Below are positions 27,319 through 35,126 of a stretch of 64,000 nucleotides of DNA, in pieces. This stretch comes from Candidatus Freyarchaeota archaeon (GTDB lineage Archaea > Asgardarchaeota > Jordiarchaeia > Jordiarchaeales > Jordiarchaeaceae), in the NCBI GenBank assembly GCA_030587365.1, contig JAUQZE010000024.1, positions 45,165-109,164 on the forward strand. The letters are read 5' to 3'. Under the pieces are notes generated by a model, which saw only the letters and a program-made list of their open reading frames with translations, made no database searches and was not told the DNA's origin. The translations under genes and the position numbers were made by a program. The number at the start of each line of letters is the position of its first letter. Position 1 is the first letter of the stretch.

Positions 27319-27462
27319 ATGGTATCATTAAGGAAAGGCGAAAAATACAAGTGTGAAGATTGCGGTATCGTTTTGTTAGTTGATAACCCATGTGGATGTT
27401 CTGCATGCGACATTATATGTTGCGGCGAACCGATGAAAAAAGTTGAAGCCAAGAAGAAGTAA
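27319..27462 (+). CDS. small desulforedoxin-like iron protein
   Basis: A 47-residue protein with KYKCEDCG (residues 9-16) and DIICCGEPMKK (31-41), the CxxC...CC iron-binding pattern of desulforedoxin and the N-terminal domain of desulfoferrodoxin. Unlike typical members it has an insertion between the pairs with three more cysteines (NPCGCSAC). GGAGG stands nine bases before the ATG. It probably carries electrons or handles superoxide/peroxide in an anaerobe. It is monocistronic with its own promoter. Confidence 0.82.
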   Translation: MVSLRKGEKYKCEDCGIVLLVDNPCGCSACDIICCGEPMKKVEAKKK

Positions 27463-27834
27463 ATTACCGCATCTAGTTTTTATCCCAACAATCCTATTTT
27501 TTTCTAATGTAAATGTATTGTCTTCCAAAGTATAATCTGCCAACCAATTATGTGATAAATACTTTTCATTTGTTTGTTATAATCTATTAAACTCGTGGTG
27601 AGGATAGGTGGGAGCCGCCTTCAGCTTATGAGTGATTTATGGTGGCTTATTTTTTGGAGGGTTCTTGGGCTCCAAGAAGAACATTAATCCGGTATTTTAA
27701 GATAATTCTCAAAAAACTTAAAAATATAAATCGTTTACAAAACCTGTAGTAATTGAACCGAAAAAATAATAACTTATAAAGGACATATCTAATATTAATG
27801 ATTTATACAAAATTTTTTCGCCCTAATTTATATT
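27463..27834. other. intergenic stretch without a supported gene
   Basis: Holds AT-rich DNA with a GGTGAGGATAGGTGGGAGCC stretch around 27596-27615 and likely promoter sequence for the ATPase gene near 27770-27820. No open frame with family similarity was found. Confidence 0.35.
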
Positions 27835-29280
27835 TTGGTGGAAAGCGATTTGTTAAGCATTAAAAAGAGTGTTCCAAACGAGATACTTGCTCTTTTAGAG
27901 CAGGGAGGATACTCCCTTCATATCAAGGGTCATGCAGGAACTGGTAAGACCAGTTTTGCTTTACAGGTAGTTAAAAGTATATCCTCGAGTGGGACTGTTA
28001 TTTACCTTTCTACACGAGTCTCACCTGATAGGGTTTTAATTCAATTTCCATGGGTAAAGGGCTTCTTAGATGAGCAGAACATTCTGGACGCCAAGAGGCC
28101 TTATGTAACCCCAGATGTTCCAAAAAGGCTGCTGTTCGAGTACACAGACCAGCCTGAATTTATAAGATCAATAAACGAAAAGATCCAAACGTCGGAACGC
28201 CGCCCTGTAACTGTTATTATTGATAGTCTTGACGCCCTCAAGTCTAATCTTGACCTTGAAGAGAAAGACATCACCCTTGAAACTATCCTTTTAGAAATTA
28301 GTGAAAAGGCAGCCACAAACATATTGTTCATAACCGAAACCAATGAGGCTTGTAGACTGGACTACTTGGTTGACGGAGTGGTAAGACTAGAGAAAGAAAT
28401 CGTAGATGGAAGACTCGTAAGAAAACTATATTTAGAAAAAATTCGCGGAGGGCAAATGGAACAGCCATATTATCTTTTTACACTCAAAGAGAGCAAATTT
28501 ACCTCATTTGCGCCCAAGCTTTTCCCCCGCATTAAATACGTTGCTGGGACAGAACCAGAAAAACAGAGAAAAGAGCTTATCCCCACATCTATAGGAGAAC
28601 TGGACAGCGTACTTAGGGGAGGGCTGAGAAAAGGGACACTTAACCTCATTGAAACAGCAAAGGGTGTGGGGACAGAATACTTTTACCTGATATACCCTAT
28701 CATATCAAGTTTTGTTCGAAAAGGTTTCCCCGTATTTATGATTCCTTCGCAAAACGCTACAACCAAATTGACTATGGATTACCTAACATCCATCATGGGA
28801 GTAGCCAAAGAAGAAAGTATTATCTCTAAACTTAGAGAATATCTTTACTTTTTCCAATTCACAGAAACGACAGAAAAAACCCTATGGAACAAAATTAGCG
28901 TTTCAAAAGAGGACATAGCTCACTTTAGCAAAGTCTTCAGGGAATCGGTAACTGAAACCACCGAGAAACTAGGCGCTGAAACCTTTATGTGGTCCCTAGG
29001 CGTAGACACTATGGAGCGGATCTATGGAGAAGAAATCTTTAGAAAAACAATAGGAAACTTAGTACTTGAAACAAGCTCTTTAAACGGAATCATTCTTGCC
29101 TTAGCCAAGCACGGCATCAAATCTATGGACACCCTAACCCATCTCGCCTCAACCCACTTCATAATGGACAACAGGGGGGCACCAATAATATACGGCGAGT
29201 TTCCCAAAACTAAAACATACGCCATAGTCACCGAAATAACAAACGGGAATGATAGAGTAGAACTAGTAGACATCGACTAG
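27835..29280 (+). CDS. KaiC/GvpD-like RecA-superfamily ATPase
   Basis: A 481-residue protein. The N-terminal RecA-like domain has a Walker A GHAGTGKTSFA (about 33-43), STRVSPDRV, and a Walker B VTVIIDSLDAL (about 123-133). The second half (about 245-470) begins TSIGELDSVLRGGLRKGTLN, the usual start of a KaiC domain, but the P-loop position reads ETAKGVGTEY with no lysine, so this second domain should not bind ATP normally. Family members serve in archaeal signal transduction and gas-vesicle or motility regulation. It starts with TTG or the next GTG. Standalone gene. Confidence 0.85.
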   Translation: MVESDLLSIKKSVPNEILALLEQGGYSLHIKGHAGTGKTSFALQVVKSISSSGTVIYLSTRVSPDRVLIQFPWVKGFLDEQNILDAKRPYVTPDVPKRLLFEYTDQPEFIRSINEKIQTSERRPVTVIIDSLDALKSNLDLEEKDITLETILLEISEKAATNILFITETNEACRLDYLVDGVVRLEKEIVDGRLVRKLYLEKIRGGQMEQPYYLFTLKESKFTSFAPKLFPRIKYVAGTEPEKQRKELIPTSIGELDSVLRGGLRKGTLNLIETAKGVGTEYFYLIYPIISSFVRKGFPVFMIPSQNATTKLTMDYLTSIMGVAKEESIISKLREYLYFFQFTETTEKTLWNKISVSKEDIAHFSKVFRESVTETTEKLGAETFMWSLGVDTMERIYGEEIFRKTIGNLVLETSSLNGIILALAKHGIKSMDTLTHLASTHFIMDNRGAPIIYGEFPKTKTYAIVTEITNGNDRVELVDID

Positions 29281-29527
29281 ACAAAACACGTTGAAAAACG
29301 AGAAAGCATACCATCCCCCCAGCAAGCTATAATAATAGACCTGTTCAATCATATTAACTTTGCAATTTCACCTGAGATTTTTCTAAATCTCTCCTCTGTA
29401 CCTTCTTCAAGTGGTCCCTCGCTCTTCAAAACAATTGCTGAGGAGTAGGATTTGATAATCTCATTCGAAGCCTCTTCAACCCCTTTTCAATTTTTTTAGC
29501 CGCGCTCCCGGCAATGCGAATCCTTAA

Positions 29528-30864
29528 TCGGGTGTCAAAGGGTTGTAGTCTAAGTAGTCAAAGGTAGACATACGTAGACTTGGGGCTTCAGCGCATCATT
29601 TAGACCCCTCGCGAGTTCATCGGGGTCCCTCCGCTCCGCCCCCATCAAGGGCAACCCACCCGCAAAGAGAGAGTCGAACCACTGTCTTTGCGGGGAAGCT
29701 CCTCTCATCCTATGATAAATATTTATGCAGGCATTAAGCTGCCTATCTATGGTCAGGCCGCAGTATAGACACCTGAAAAACCTTTGGCTCCTTAGGGCTT
29801 TATTCATTTCCCCGCACCTGCTGCAGGTTTTCGAGGTGTAATGTGGGCTGACCTCAACAACCGGGGCCCCGCCTCGAACCAGGGAGACCAGAAGCCGCCA
29901 ATCCGCCTGGTTGAGCTCCCGGTTCCACCGTTTTTTGTGCTTCCGGTTCATGTTTTGCTTTTCCAGTTTTTCAAATCCGTGCTGCGCCGGGAAGGAGGTG
30001 GCTATGTGTTTGGCGAGGCGGTGTAGGTAGTTTTTCACGCGGTTCCTGCACCTCCGCGCGTATTTTTGGTAGAGCTTTTTTCCCTTGTTTCTGTTTTTGG
30101 AGTATAATCGGTTTATGCTGCGCAGTTTTTTGTGGTAGGTGGTGTGCAGAGTGCGTAGGGGTTTCAAATCTATTTTTATCCAGCCCGGGGTGGGTGAGAA
30201 GCCGTCCAGTGAGAGCATGTTTGAGTCCCAGCCAATCTTATCTGTGGGCTTCTTTTGTTGTGTGTGGCTGGTTTCTAGGGGGATGTGGATTTTTTGGGGG
30301 GTTAGTATGGGTTCCCCTATTCTTCCCTTTATTTTGAAGTATCTTTTGGAGAGGTCTATGGTTGCATAGTGGTGGGGTTTTATGGTGATGCGTAGTTTTT
30401 CTCCATTGATTTTCATCAGTGTTTGTTTTACTCTTACAAAGGGACGCTTAACTACTGGTTTTTTCCTTTTGCGGTTTCCTCTGGTGTAGTTTTTCTTCCA
30501 GGAGTTTATTATGGAGAACGCGGTTTTTATGGCGGAGTCCACCCAGTGCCTGGCGTAATCCCAGCCCTCCAGGTACTGCTCCCTCATCTTTTTCTTGAAG
30601 GCGTAGCGGGGGATGGTGGGAAGCAGCCTCTTCTGTTTCTTCCCCTGGATGACCTTCTCCCTCCACTGTATTTGGTTCCAGATGTCGCCTATCATCATGT
30701 TTAGCACTGTGAGGTAGGCTTGGAAGAAGTGGTCTAGTTGGAGGTTGTGGGGGAGGGTGTAGGTTTTCATCACCAAGGTTTCCGCCTTTGGGCCTCTTTG
30801 GGTGGTTGGCTTTTTGGCAGCCTCCAATATGATTCTCCCACTTGACTATTTAAGTCCACTTATT
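29528..30864 (-). mobile_element. TnpB-only IS200/IS605-type element
   Basis: About 1.34 kb inserted in the flavodoxin gene. TTAA occurs at both junctions (29524-29527 and 30865-30868), consistent with IS605-type insertion next to a short target without a longer duplication. It carries only tnpB; no Y1 transposase tnpA is present, so it is non-autonomous for movement. The right end is only about 23 bases after the tnpB stop, so any guide RNA would overlap the 3' end of tnpB. Confidence 0.8.
29550..30827 (-). CDS. tnpB: TnpB RNA-guided nuclease / OrfB transposase-associated protein
   Basis: A 425-residue TnpB. RuvC residues are visible: Asp201 in IGWDSN, Glu in HGFEKLEKQN (about 290) and Asp in TIDRQLNACINI (about 368). 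A zinc finger lies between the last two (CSRCG and CLYCG). All catalytic positions are intact, so it may be an active RNA-guided DNA endonuclease. It starts with TTG; an internal ATG (MKTYTLPH, residue 20) is the more usual family start. It interrupts a flavodoxin gene. Confidence 0.92.
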   Translation of the reverse strand: MEAAKKPTTQRGPKAETLVMKTYTLPHNLQLDHFFQAYLTVLNMMIGDIWNQIQWREKVIQGKKQKRLLPTIPRYAFKKKMREQYLEGWDYARHWVDSAIKTAFSIINSWKKNYTRGNRKRKKPVVKRPFVRVKQTLMKINGEKLRITIKPHHYATIDLSKRYFKIKGRIGEPILTPQKIHIPLETSHTQQKKPTDKIGWDSNMLSLDGFSPTPGWIKIDLKPLRTLHTTYHKKLRSINRLYSKNRNKGKKLYQKYARRCRNRVKNYLHRLAKHIATSFPAQHGFEKLEKQNMNRKHKKRWNRELNQADWRLLVSLVRGGAPVVEVSPHYTSKTCSRCGEMNKALRSQRFFRCLYCGLTIDRQLNACINIYHRMRGASPQRQWFDSLFAGGLPLMGAERRDPDELARGLNDALKPQVYVCLPLTT

Positions 30865-31189
30865 TTAAAACTGTTACAAAGGCGAAGGCTTTCTTATCCT
30901 TAATCTCCGCGTTTTTCAGTTTTTGGAGGAGGCTTTCACCGGTTTAGATATTCCGAACGCGTGTGTTGGACCACCTATTGCGAGCAAATCATAATTTTTT
31001 AATTTGTTAATTTCTACTTTTTGGACGTTAACGGTGTCGACCTGGACTCCTTGTTCTTGCATTCCGGATGCTAATGCTTTCGCAACGTTTTCAGTATTTC
31101 CATATACTGTGCCATATATTATTATTGCCTTTTTCATTTTTGTACCTTCAGCATTTTATACTATGTACAATTTTTAGTTTGTATACCTT

Positions 31190-31852
31190 TTAACCGTAGT
31201 AGGTTGGTTCCCTCTGAATAACCATTAGTTGTTGCACAAAAAGGTCTTCAGAAATAGCTCCGGAAAAATCCGTTTTCTCGTTAATGACCGTTTTGGGCGT
31301 GCCCTCAACGTGATACTTTTGCCCCAAATTTGGAAATATTTGGATGTCCGTCATGTCTACCCTTACATGAGGGTTTTCAATTGCGAATTTGAAAGCCGAC
31401 CTAGTTACAACAGGGCAGTAAGGGCAGGTTAACAGGACGAAAACCTGAATATGTGTGTCCTTATTAATGGACGCCAGCTTCTTCTTGTTTTCCATAGAAA
31501 GATCGGTTGACCCTTTAGAAATGTCAAGTAATAGCTCAGTAAAGGGTCTAAACTCGTATCCATACGGTAAACCATAAATACGGATGCCATAATCTCTCTT
31601 TCCAATAACAGCAATCGCCGGCACCCTAGCAATTTTGTATTCTTTAGCCTTCTCATTGTCCTTCAAGAAATCGTATATCTCCACCTTAATCTTGCTTGAT
31701 AAGCCAGCAACTTCATCTAATAGTCCCCTAATCTCTGAACATATGGGACATTCGTTCTCTTGGGTGAAAAAAAGAAGCCGGACCTCATCCTTAAACTGCC
31801 TTTCAAATAATCCGCTCAGACGCTTCTTATCTCCTTCCGAAATTAACCCCAT
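31190..31852 (-). CDS. protein disulfide oxidoreductase (PDO, double thioredoxin fold)
   Basis: About 220 residues made of two thioredoxin-like units: CPIC near residue 35 and CPYC near 143, with cis-proline segments VPAI and GTPKTV. This is the archaeal PDO/glutaredoxin-like layout, acting in intracellular disulfide formation or as the partner of a thioredoxin reductase. The start is set at the ATG at 31852 (MGLISEGDKK), which a duplicated fragment at 33302-33359 also shares. It lies just upstream of the broken flavodoxin gene on the same strand. Confidence 0.9.
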   Translation of the reverse strand: MGLISEGDKKRLSGLFERQFKDEVRLLFFTQENECPICSEIRGLLDEVAGLSSKIKVEIYDFLKDNEKAKEYKIARVPAIAVIGKRDYGIRIYGLPYGYEFRPFTELLLDISKGSTDLSMENKKKLASINKDTHIQVFVLLTCPYCPVVTRSAFKFAIENPHVRVDMTDIQIFPNLGQKYHVEGTPKTVINEKTDFSGAISEDLFVQQLMVIQREPTYYG

Positions 31853-32008
31853 TTCACCATCCCAACCTATAACCAATTTATGAAACTTAAAATATATTTA
31901 CCCATAAATAAAATTTTTGAATTACTCGTGCATTCTAACATATTTCATATCGACATTAGTAAATCAATCTTTTCAAAAACTTAAATATATACATTATGAT
32001 GAGACTCA

Positions 32009-32458
32009 TTAAAGTTCTAATATTTGCATCCTTGAATATCCTTTTTTGCTAAAATCGTAATCTAGCAACTCTATTTTTTCAGGAATAATCTTTAAAATTA
32101 AATCTCTTCTTCCCCGAACTATTTTTTGCGCCTCCTCATATCCTTCGTCCCCCTCTCTCAAAAAGATTAATCTTTCCCTTCCCGTGGCGGTAATCTGCAT
32201 CCCCTGTATTTTACCCGTGTCCATAGGGGTATAAATTCCGATACTCACAACCGGATTCTCCTCGATATTCTTCACTTTTCTCCCGGGAGCAAGACCCACA
32301 TAGATGTTAAAACCCTCCTTCTCAGTATAAAAATCAATAGGAGTAGCTCGCGGAATATTACCGCTGCAAGTACACAATACCAACTCTTTCCTCTCATCCA
32401 AGAATTTTCGAATCTCCCTTCGAAGCTCTTCCTCAGGCATCTTCTTCCCCTTACTCAT
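32009..32458 (-). CDS. pyridoxamine-5'-phosphate-oxidase-fold flavin-binding protein
   Basis: A 149-residue protein with the split-barrel pattern: ELVLCTCSGNIPRATPIDF (about 26-44), IYVGLAPGRKVKNIEENPVV (about 52-71) and ITATGRERLI. It probably binds FMN or F420. The role is unknown, with redox enzyme or heme-utilisation relatives in the family. Runs as a single gene. Confidence 0.85.
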   Translation of the reverse strand: MSKGKKMPEEELRREIRKFLDERKELVLCTCSGNIPRATPIDFYTEKEGFNIYVGLAPGRKVKNIEENPVVSIGIYTPMDTGKIQGMQITATGRERLIFLREGDEGYEEAQKIVRGRRDLILKIIPEKIELLDYDFSKKGYSRMQILEL

Positions 32459-32598
32459 ATAACACCATCCACAATTAAGATTAATTTATTAAATATTTTT
32501 ACGTTATATGTGTTACCTTTTATTTCACGTTATAGAAGAGTTTATACTTTTTATTTCACCACACAACCCCTTGGAGTTTCTTTATCAAGCTTCTGATG

Positions 32599-33045
32599 CT
32601 ATTGCTCTCCTTTCTTCAACTTTCTAACTGCTTTAATGGCATCATCAAGTTCTTCAAGCAGGTAGTATGCTTTTACTCCATATTTTCTTCCATTTTCAAC
32701 CATTATTCTATCGCAGGAAATGAGAACAGAATTCGTTAACTTTGCAGCGGCTATAAAATACGAATCAACAGCCCTCGGGTGAGCCAATTCAGCTACTTTA
32801 AAAGCTTCGTCAAACACAAAATTTTCAGAAAGAACTTCAAAATCAGCAACAAGCTCCTCAATATCTTTTCTGGATAAGCTTATTCCTAGCCTTCTTGCAA
32901 TAGAGATGAACTCAAGAAGAAAAATCCTTGGAATAAAAATAGCCAAGCCCTCAATCAACTTCAAGAATTCTTTAGATTTCCTGATCCTATCCTCGTTCTT
33001 TTCAAGTAGAGAATTCACAAAAACGGAAGTGTCAACAACGATCAT
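32599..33045 (-). CDS. PIN-domain toxin (VapC-like)
   Basis: A 148-residue PIN domain with acidic active-site residues: Asp in VVDTSVFV (4), Glu in LLEFISIARR (about 44), Asp in RAVDSYFIAAA (about 94) and Asp in ISCDRIM (about 112). It is predicted to be a metal-dependent RNase. It overlaps the upstream antitoxin-like gene by 14 bases, forming a toxin-antitoxin operon. Confidence 0.9.
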   Translation of the reverse strand: MIVVDTSVFVNSLLEKNEDRIRKSKEFLKLIEGLAIFIPRIFLLEFISIARRLGISLSRKDIEELVADFEVLSENFVFDEAFKVAELAHPRAVDSYFIAAAKLTNSVLISCDRIMVENGRKYGVKAYYLLEELDDAIKAVRKLKKGEQ

Positions 33046-33243
33046 TCCTTAACTCCTCTAACGCTCTGTAAGCACCCTCAACTCTTTCAATTTTCTTCTC
33101 AAGTTCTGTGAACTTTTTGTAAAAATTTTTAGTAACTTTCTTAGTTTCCTTTATCTCTATCTTCACAAACTCACCCTCCTTTAACCTCACCTTTTTGAGG
33201 GGCTTGAAAACCCCATTCTCAAATATAACCTCGATAACTTCAT
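33032..33243 (-). CDS. DUF104/AF2212-type antitoxin
   Basis: About 70 residues starting MDEVIEVIFENGVFKPLKKV and continuing with an EGEFVKIEI strand, the classic small DUF104 antitoxin fold, followed by a helical, charged tail that would contact the PIN toxin. The ATG at 33243 follows GGTGG. It precedes and overlaps the PIN gene. Confidence 0.88.
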
Positions 33244-33301
33244 CCATAAAAACCACCAATTGAATGATTATAGTTCCAGCTCAGCTTTAAGGTTTTCCCA
33301 A

Positions 33302-33359
33302 CCTGCTTTTCAAATAATCCATTCAGATGCTTATTATCACCTTCCGAAACTAATCCCAT
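33302..33359 (-). pseudogene. 5' fragment of a second PDO gene
   Basis: An ATG at 33359 opens MGLVSEGDNKHLNGLFEKQV, closely matching the first 20 residues of the PDO at 31190-31852 (MGLISEGDKKRLSGLFERQF). Similarity stops after that. It is a remnant of a duplicated gene start, placed upstream of the VapBC-like pair. Confidence 0.7.
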
Positions 33360-33846
33360 TTCGCCAGAACGTATGATCCGTATCTGCTCAACACCAAACG
33401 AAAGAAAAAAGAAAGGAGGATTAATATCTGTGGGTGAATGTTTATTTGTTTCGGATTAATGATTGGGTTAGTGGTTTTAGAGGCGCTTGTATGTCAGGTC
33501 GCGTTGAGGAGAGATTGAAGAGGATTCTTGACGAGGTCTTGGGAAGCCTAAACCTTCTCTTCTCTTTCTCTTTTTTAAAAAAAGGATTTATCCTAGCTCT
33601 TCAATGTTTATTGGTTTTCTTTTTGGAAATTTACTATAAGAGCGGAGAATCAGCTTCCAAAAATGTTGTAAACCCAAATTGGTTTTTTTAAAAAATCCTG
33701 AGACCTAGAAGAGAAAATAGAAACATTCAATCCTTTCGATTTAAACTTCCACGATTTTAACACCATCGTGGCGGCTTTACTAAGTAACCCGACAGATTGA
33801 TTTAACACTGATTCCATTATTATGAATACCTGTTGGAGGTTAGATT

Positions 33847-34623
33847 ATGGGCAGACTAGATGGAAAAGTCATTATAGTTACTGGTGGTGCCAGAGGAATA
33901 GGTAAAGGTATTGCTTTGGCTTCCGCCAAGGAGGGCGCAGACATTATTATCGCCGACATACTCGTTGATTTGGCTGAGAAAACGGCTAAAGAAATAAGGG
34001 CTCTGGGTCGGAAAGCAATGGCTGTAAAAACGGATGTCAGGGAAAGCAAAGAAGTTGAGGAAATGGTCAGAAAGACCATAGAAAAATTCGGAAGGATTGA
34101 TGTCCTCGTAAACAACGCTGGAACCGTTGAACCGGGGCGTCTCGACGCTCTCACCAAAGTCCCAAGTCCGCTGGAAATAGAAGAGGCAGACTGGGACACC
34201 ACTCTGGACACCAACTTGAAAGGAATCTATCTCTGCTGCAAATACGTGGTTCCCCACATGAGAGAACAAAAAAGTGGGAAAATTATTAACATTTCTTCGA
34301 TAGCCGGTAAGAGAGGCAACCCCACTTTTCCCCAATATAGTGCCTCCAAATCCGGAGTTATAAATTATACTCAAAGCCTCGCCATGATCTTAGGAAAACA
34401 CGGAATCACAGCCAATGCTATTTGCCCCTATTTTGTATGGACGGATTTGTGGAAGTCCGGAGTAGGAGGTGAGCAGAACAAGGCGGTTTTTGACAATATC
34501 GTTAAGTCGCAAACCATCCAGAGAAGGGAAACCACACCCGAAAAAATAGCCGCTCTAGCAGTATTCTTAATGTCGGAGGACGGCGACGACATAACAGCAC
34601 AGGCGATAGACATAGGCAGCTGA
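33847..34623 (+). CDS. short-chain dehydrogenase/reductase
   Basis: A 258-residue classical SDR: nucleotide-binding TGGARGIGKG (12-21), NNAGT (about 89-93), catalytic Ser in ISSIAG and the YSASK pair (about 160-164). It reduces or oxidises a carbonyl/hydroxyl with NAD(P); substrate unknown, 3-oxoacyl or sugar types are both possible. GGAGG lies eight bases before the ATG. A hairpin follows about 95 bases after the stop, in repeat copy R1. Confidence 0.92.
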   Translation: MGRLDGKVIIVTGGARGIGKGIALASAKEGADIIIADILVDLAEKTAKEIRALGRKAMAVKTDVRESKEVEEMVRKTIEKFGRIDVLVNNAGTVEPGRLDALTKVPSPLEIEEADWDTTLDTNLKGIYLCCKYVVPHMREQKSGKIINISSIAGKRGNPTFPQYSASKSGVINYTQSLAMILGKHGITANAICPYFVWTDLWKSGVGGEQNKAVFDNIVKSQTIQRRETTPEKIAALAVFLMSEDGDDITAQAIDIGS

Positions 34624-34670
34624 TAACTAACTATAACTAAAAAATGAACAAACAAAACCCGAAGTTGAGC

Positions 34671-34750
34671 ACCACACAAAACTAACCAGGTTTAAAACAG
34701 AAAAATTAGGAATTAAGACCGGAAAGCCATTAAGCCTTTCCAGTCCTCTC
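34671..34750 (+). repeat. dispersed repeat, copy R1 (partial, terminator half)
   Basis: Matches the reverse complement of 40196-40275 (ACACAAAAC...GTTTAAAACAG...GACCGGAAAG...CTTTCCAG). It ends in a GGAAAG/CTTTCC hairpin (34721-34741) after the SDR gene and before T-rich DNA, so it may also terminate transcription. Confidence 0.7.
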
Positions 34751-34779
34751 CCTACTTGTTTTTTTAATACGGATACTAC

Positions 34780-34935
34780 CACGCTGCGTCCCCCTCATAC
34801 TGCTCGCGGGCATATCGCCACATAACGGCGCGACCTTCCACAGTATTACTAGTACTAGTATGAGGGTAGGCCGCGAGAAAACCCCGGGGGGAAGGAGGCC
34901 CCGGAAACGGCCGGGAGAGGCGTCACGGCGGGGAT
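34780..34935 (+). ncRNA. GC-rich structured RNA candidate with pseudoknot
   Basis: An island of high GC in AT-rich spacer with no credible frame. CCCTCATACT (34792-34801) pairs perfectly with AGTATGAGGG (34857-34866), and CTCGCGG (34803-34809) with CCGCGAG (34871-34877). The two stems interleave, which gives a pseudoknot. Inner CGCC/GGCG (34816-34829) and CCGGGG/CCCCGG (34884-34904) hairpins follow. Such islands in AT-rich archaea often mark non-coding RNAs. The strand is not certain because the stems read equally well on both. No known RNA family was recognised. Confidence 0.45.
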
Positions 34936-35126
34936 TTATGTTAGCTCATGCAAGCTCATTTGTTCACGTAAATTTTTTAAAGCTCTTGTTACTATATTCT
35001 AACAAAATTTAATTTATTTCTAAGTGAATTAGGATGGAGTGTATATGTTTTGTTAGATTTTGAAGAATTAGTATTTCTTTTCAGCGCTCCTAAATGGATT
35101 TGTAAAGCTGGTAAGGAGGAAATGAA

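Larger units (their letters stand above)
29349..31137 (-). pseudogene. flavodoxin gene split by a TnpB element and frameshifted
   Basis: The N-terminal part (30916-31137) reads MKKAIIIYGTVYGNTENVAK, with the FMN phosphate loop, to GISKPVKA, then a one-base shift near 30930 gives LLQKLKNAEIKDKKAFAFVT up to about 30865. After the element, from 29527 downwards, RIAGSAAKKIEKGLKRLRM continues, and after another shift near 29480 EIIKSYSSAIVLKSEGPLEE and on to a stop at 29349. Joined at the shared TTAA, the frame is continuous across the insertion and the sum is about 150 residues, the normal flavodoxin size. The gene is dead. Confidence 0.85.

Noticed and set aside
29349..29500. Considered as an independent small gene
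   Set aside because: Translation matches the C-terminal end of flavodoxin in line with the N-terminal part beyond the TnpB element, so it is part of the split gene.
33434..33691. 85-residue plus-strand frame with VEERLKRILDEVLGSL
   Set aside because: The second half is translated low-complexity T-rich DNA and no family or start signal supports it; a short helical peptide cannot be excluded.
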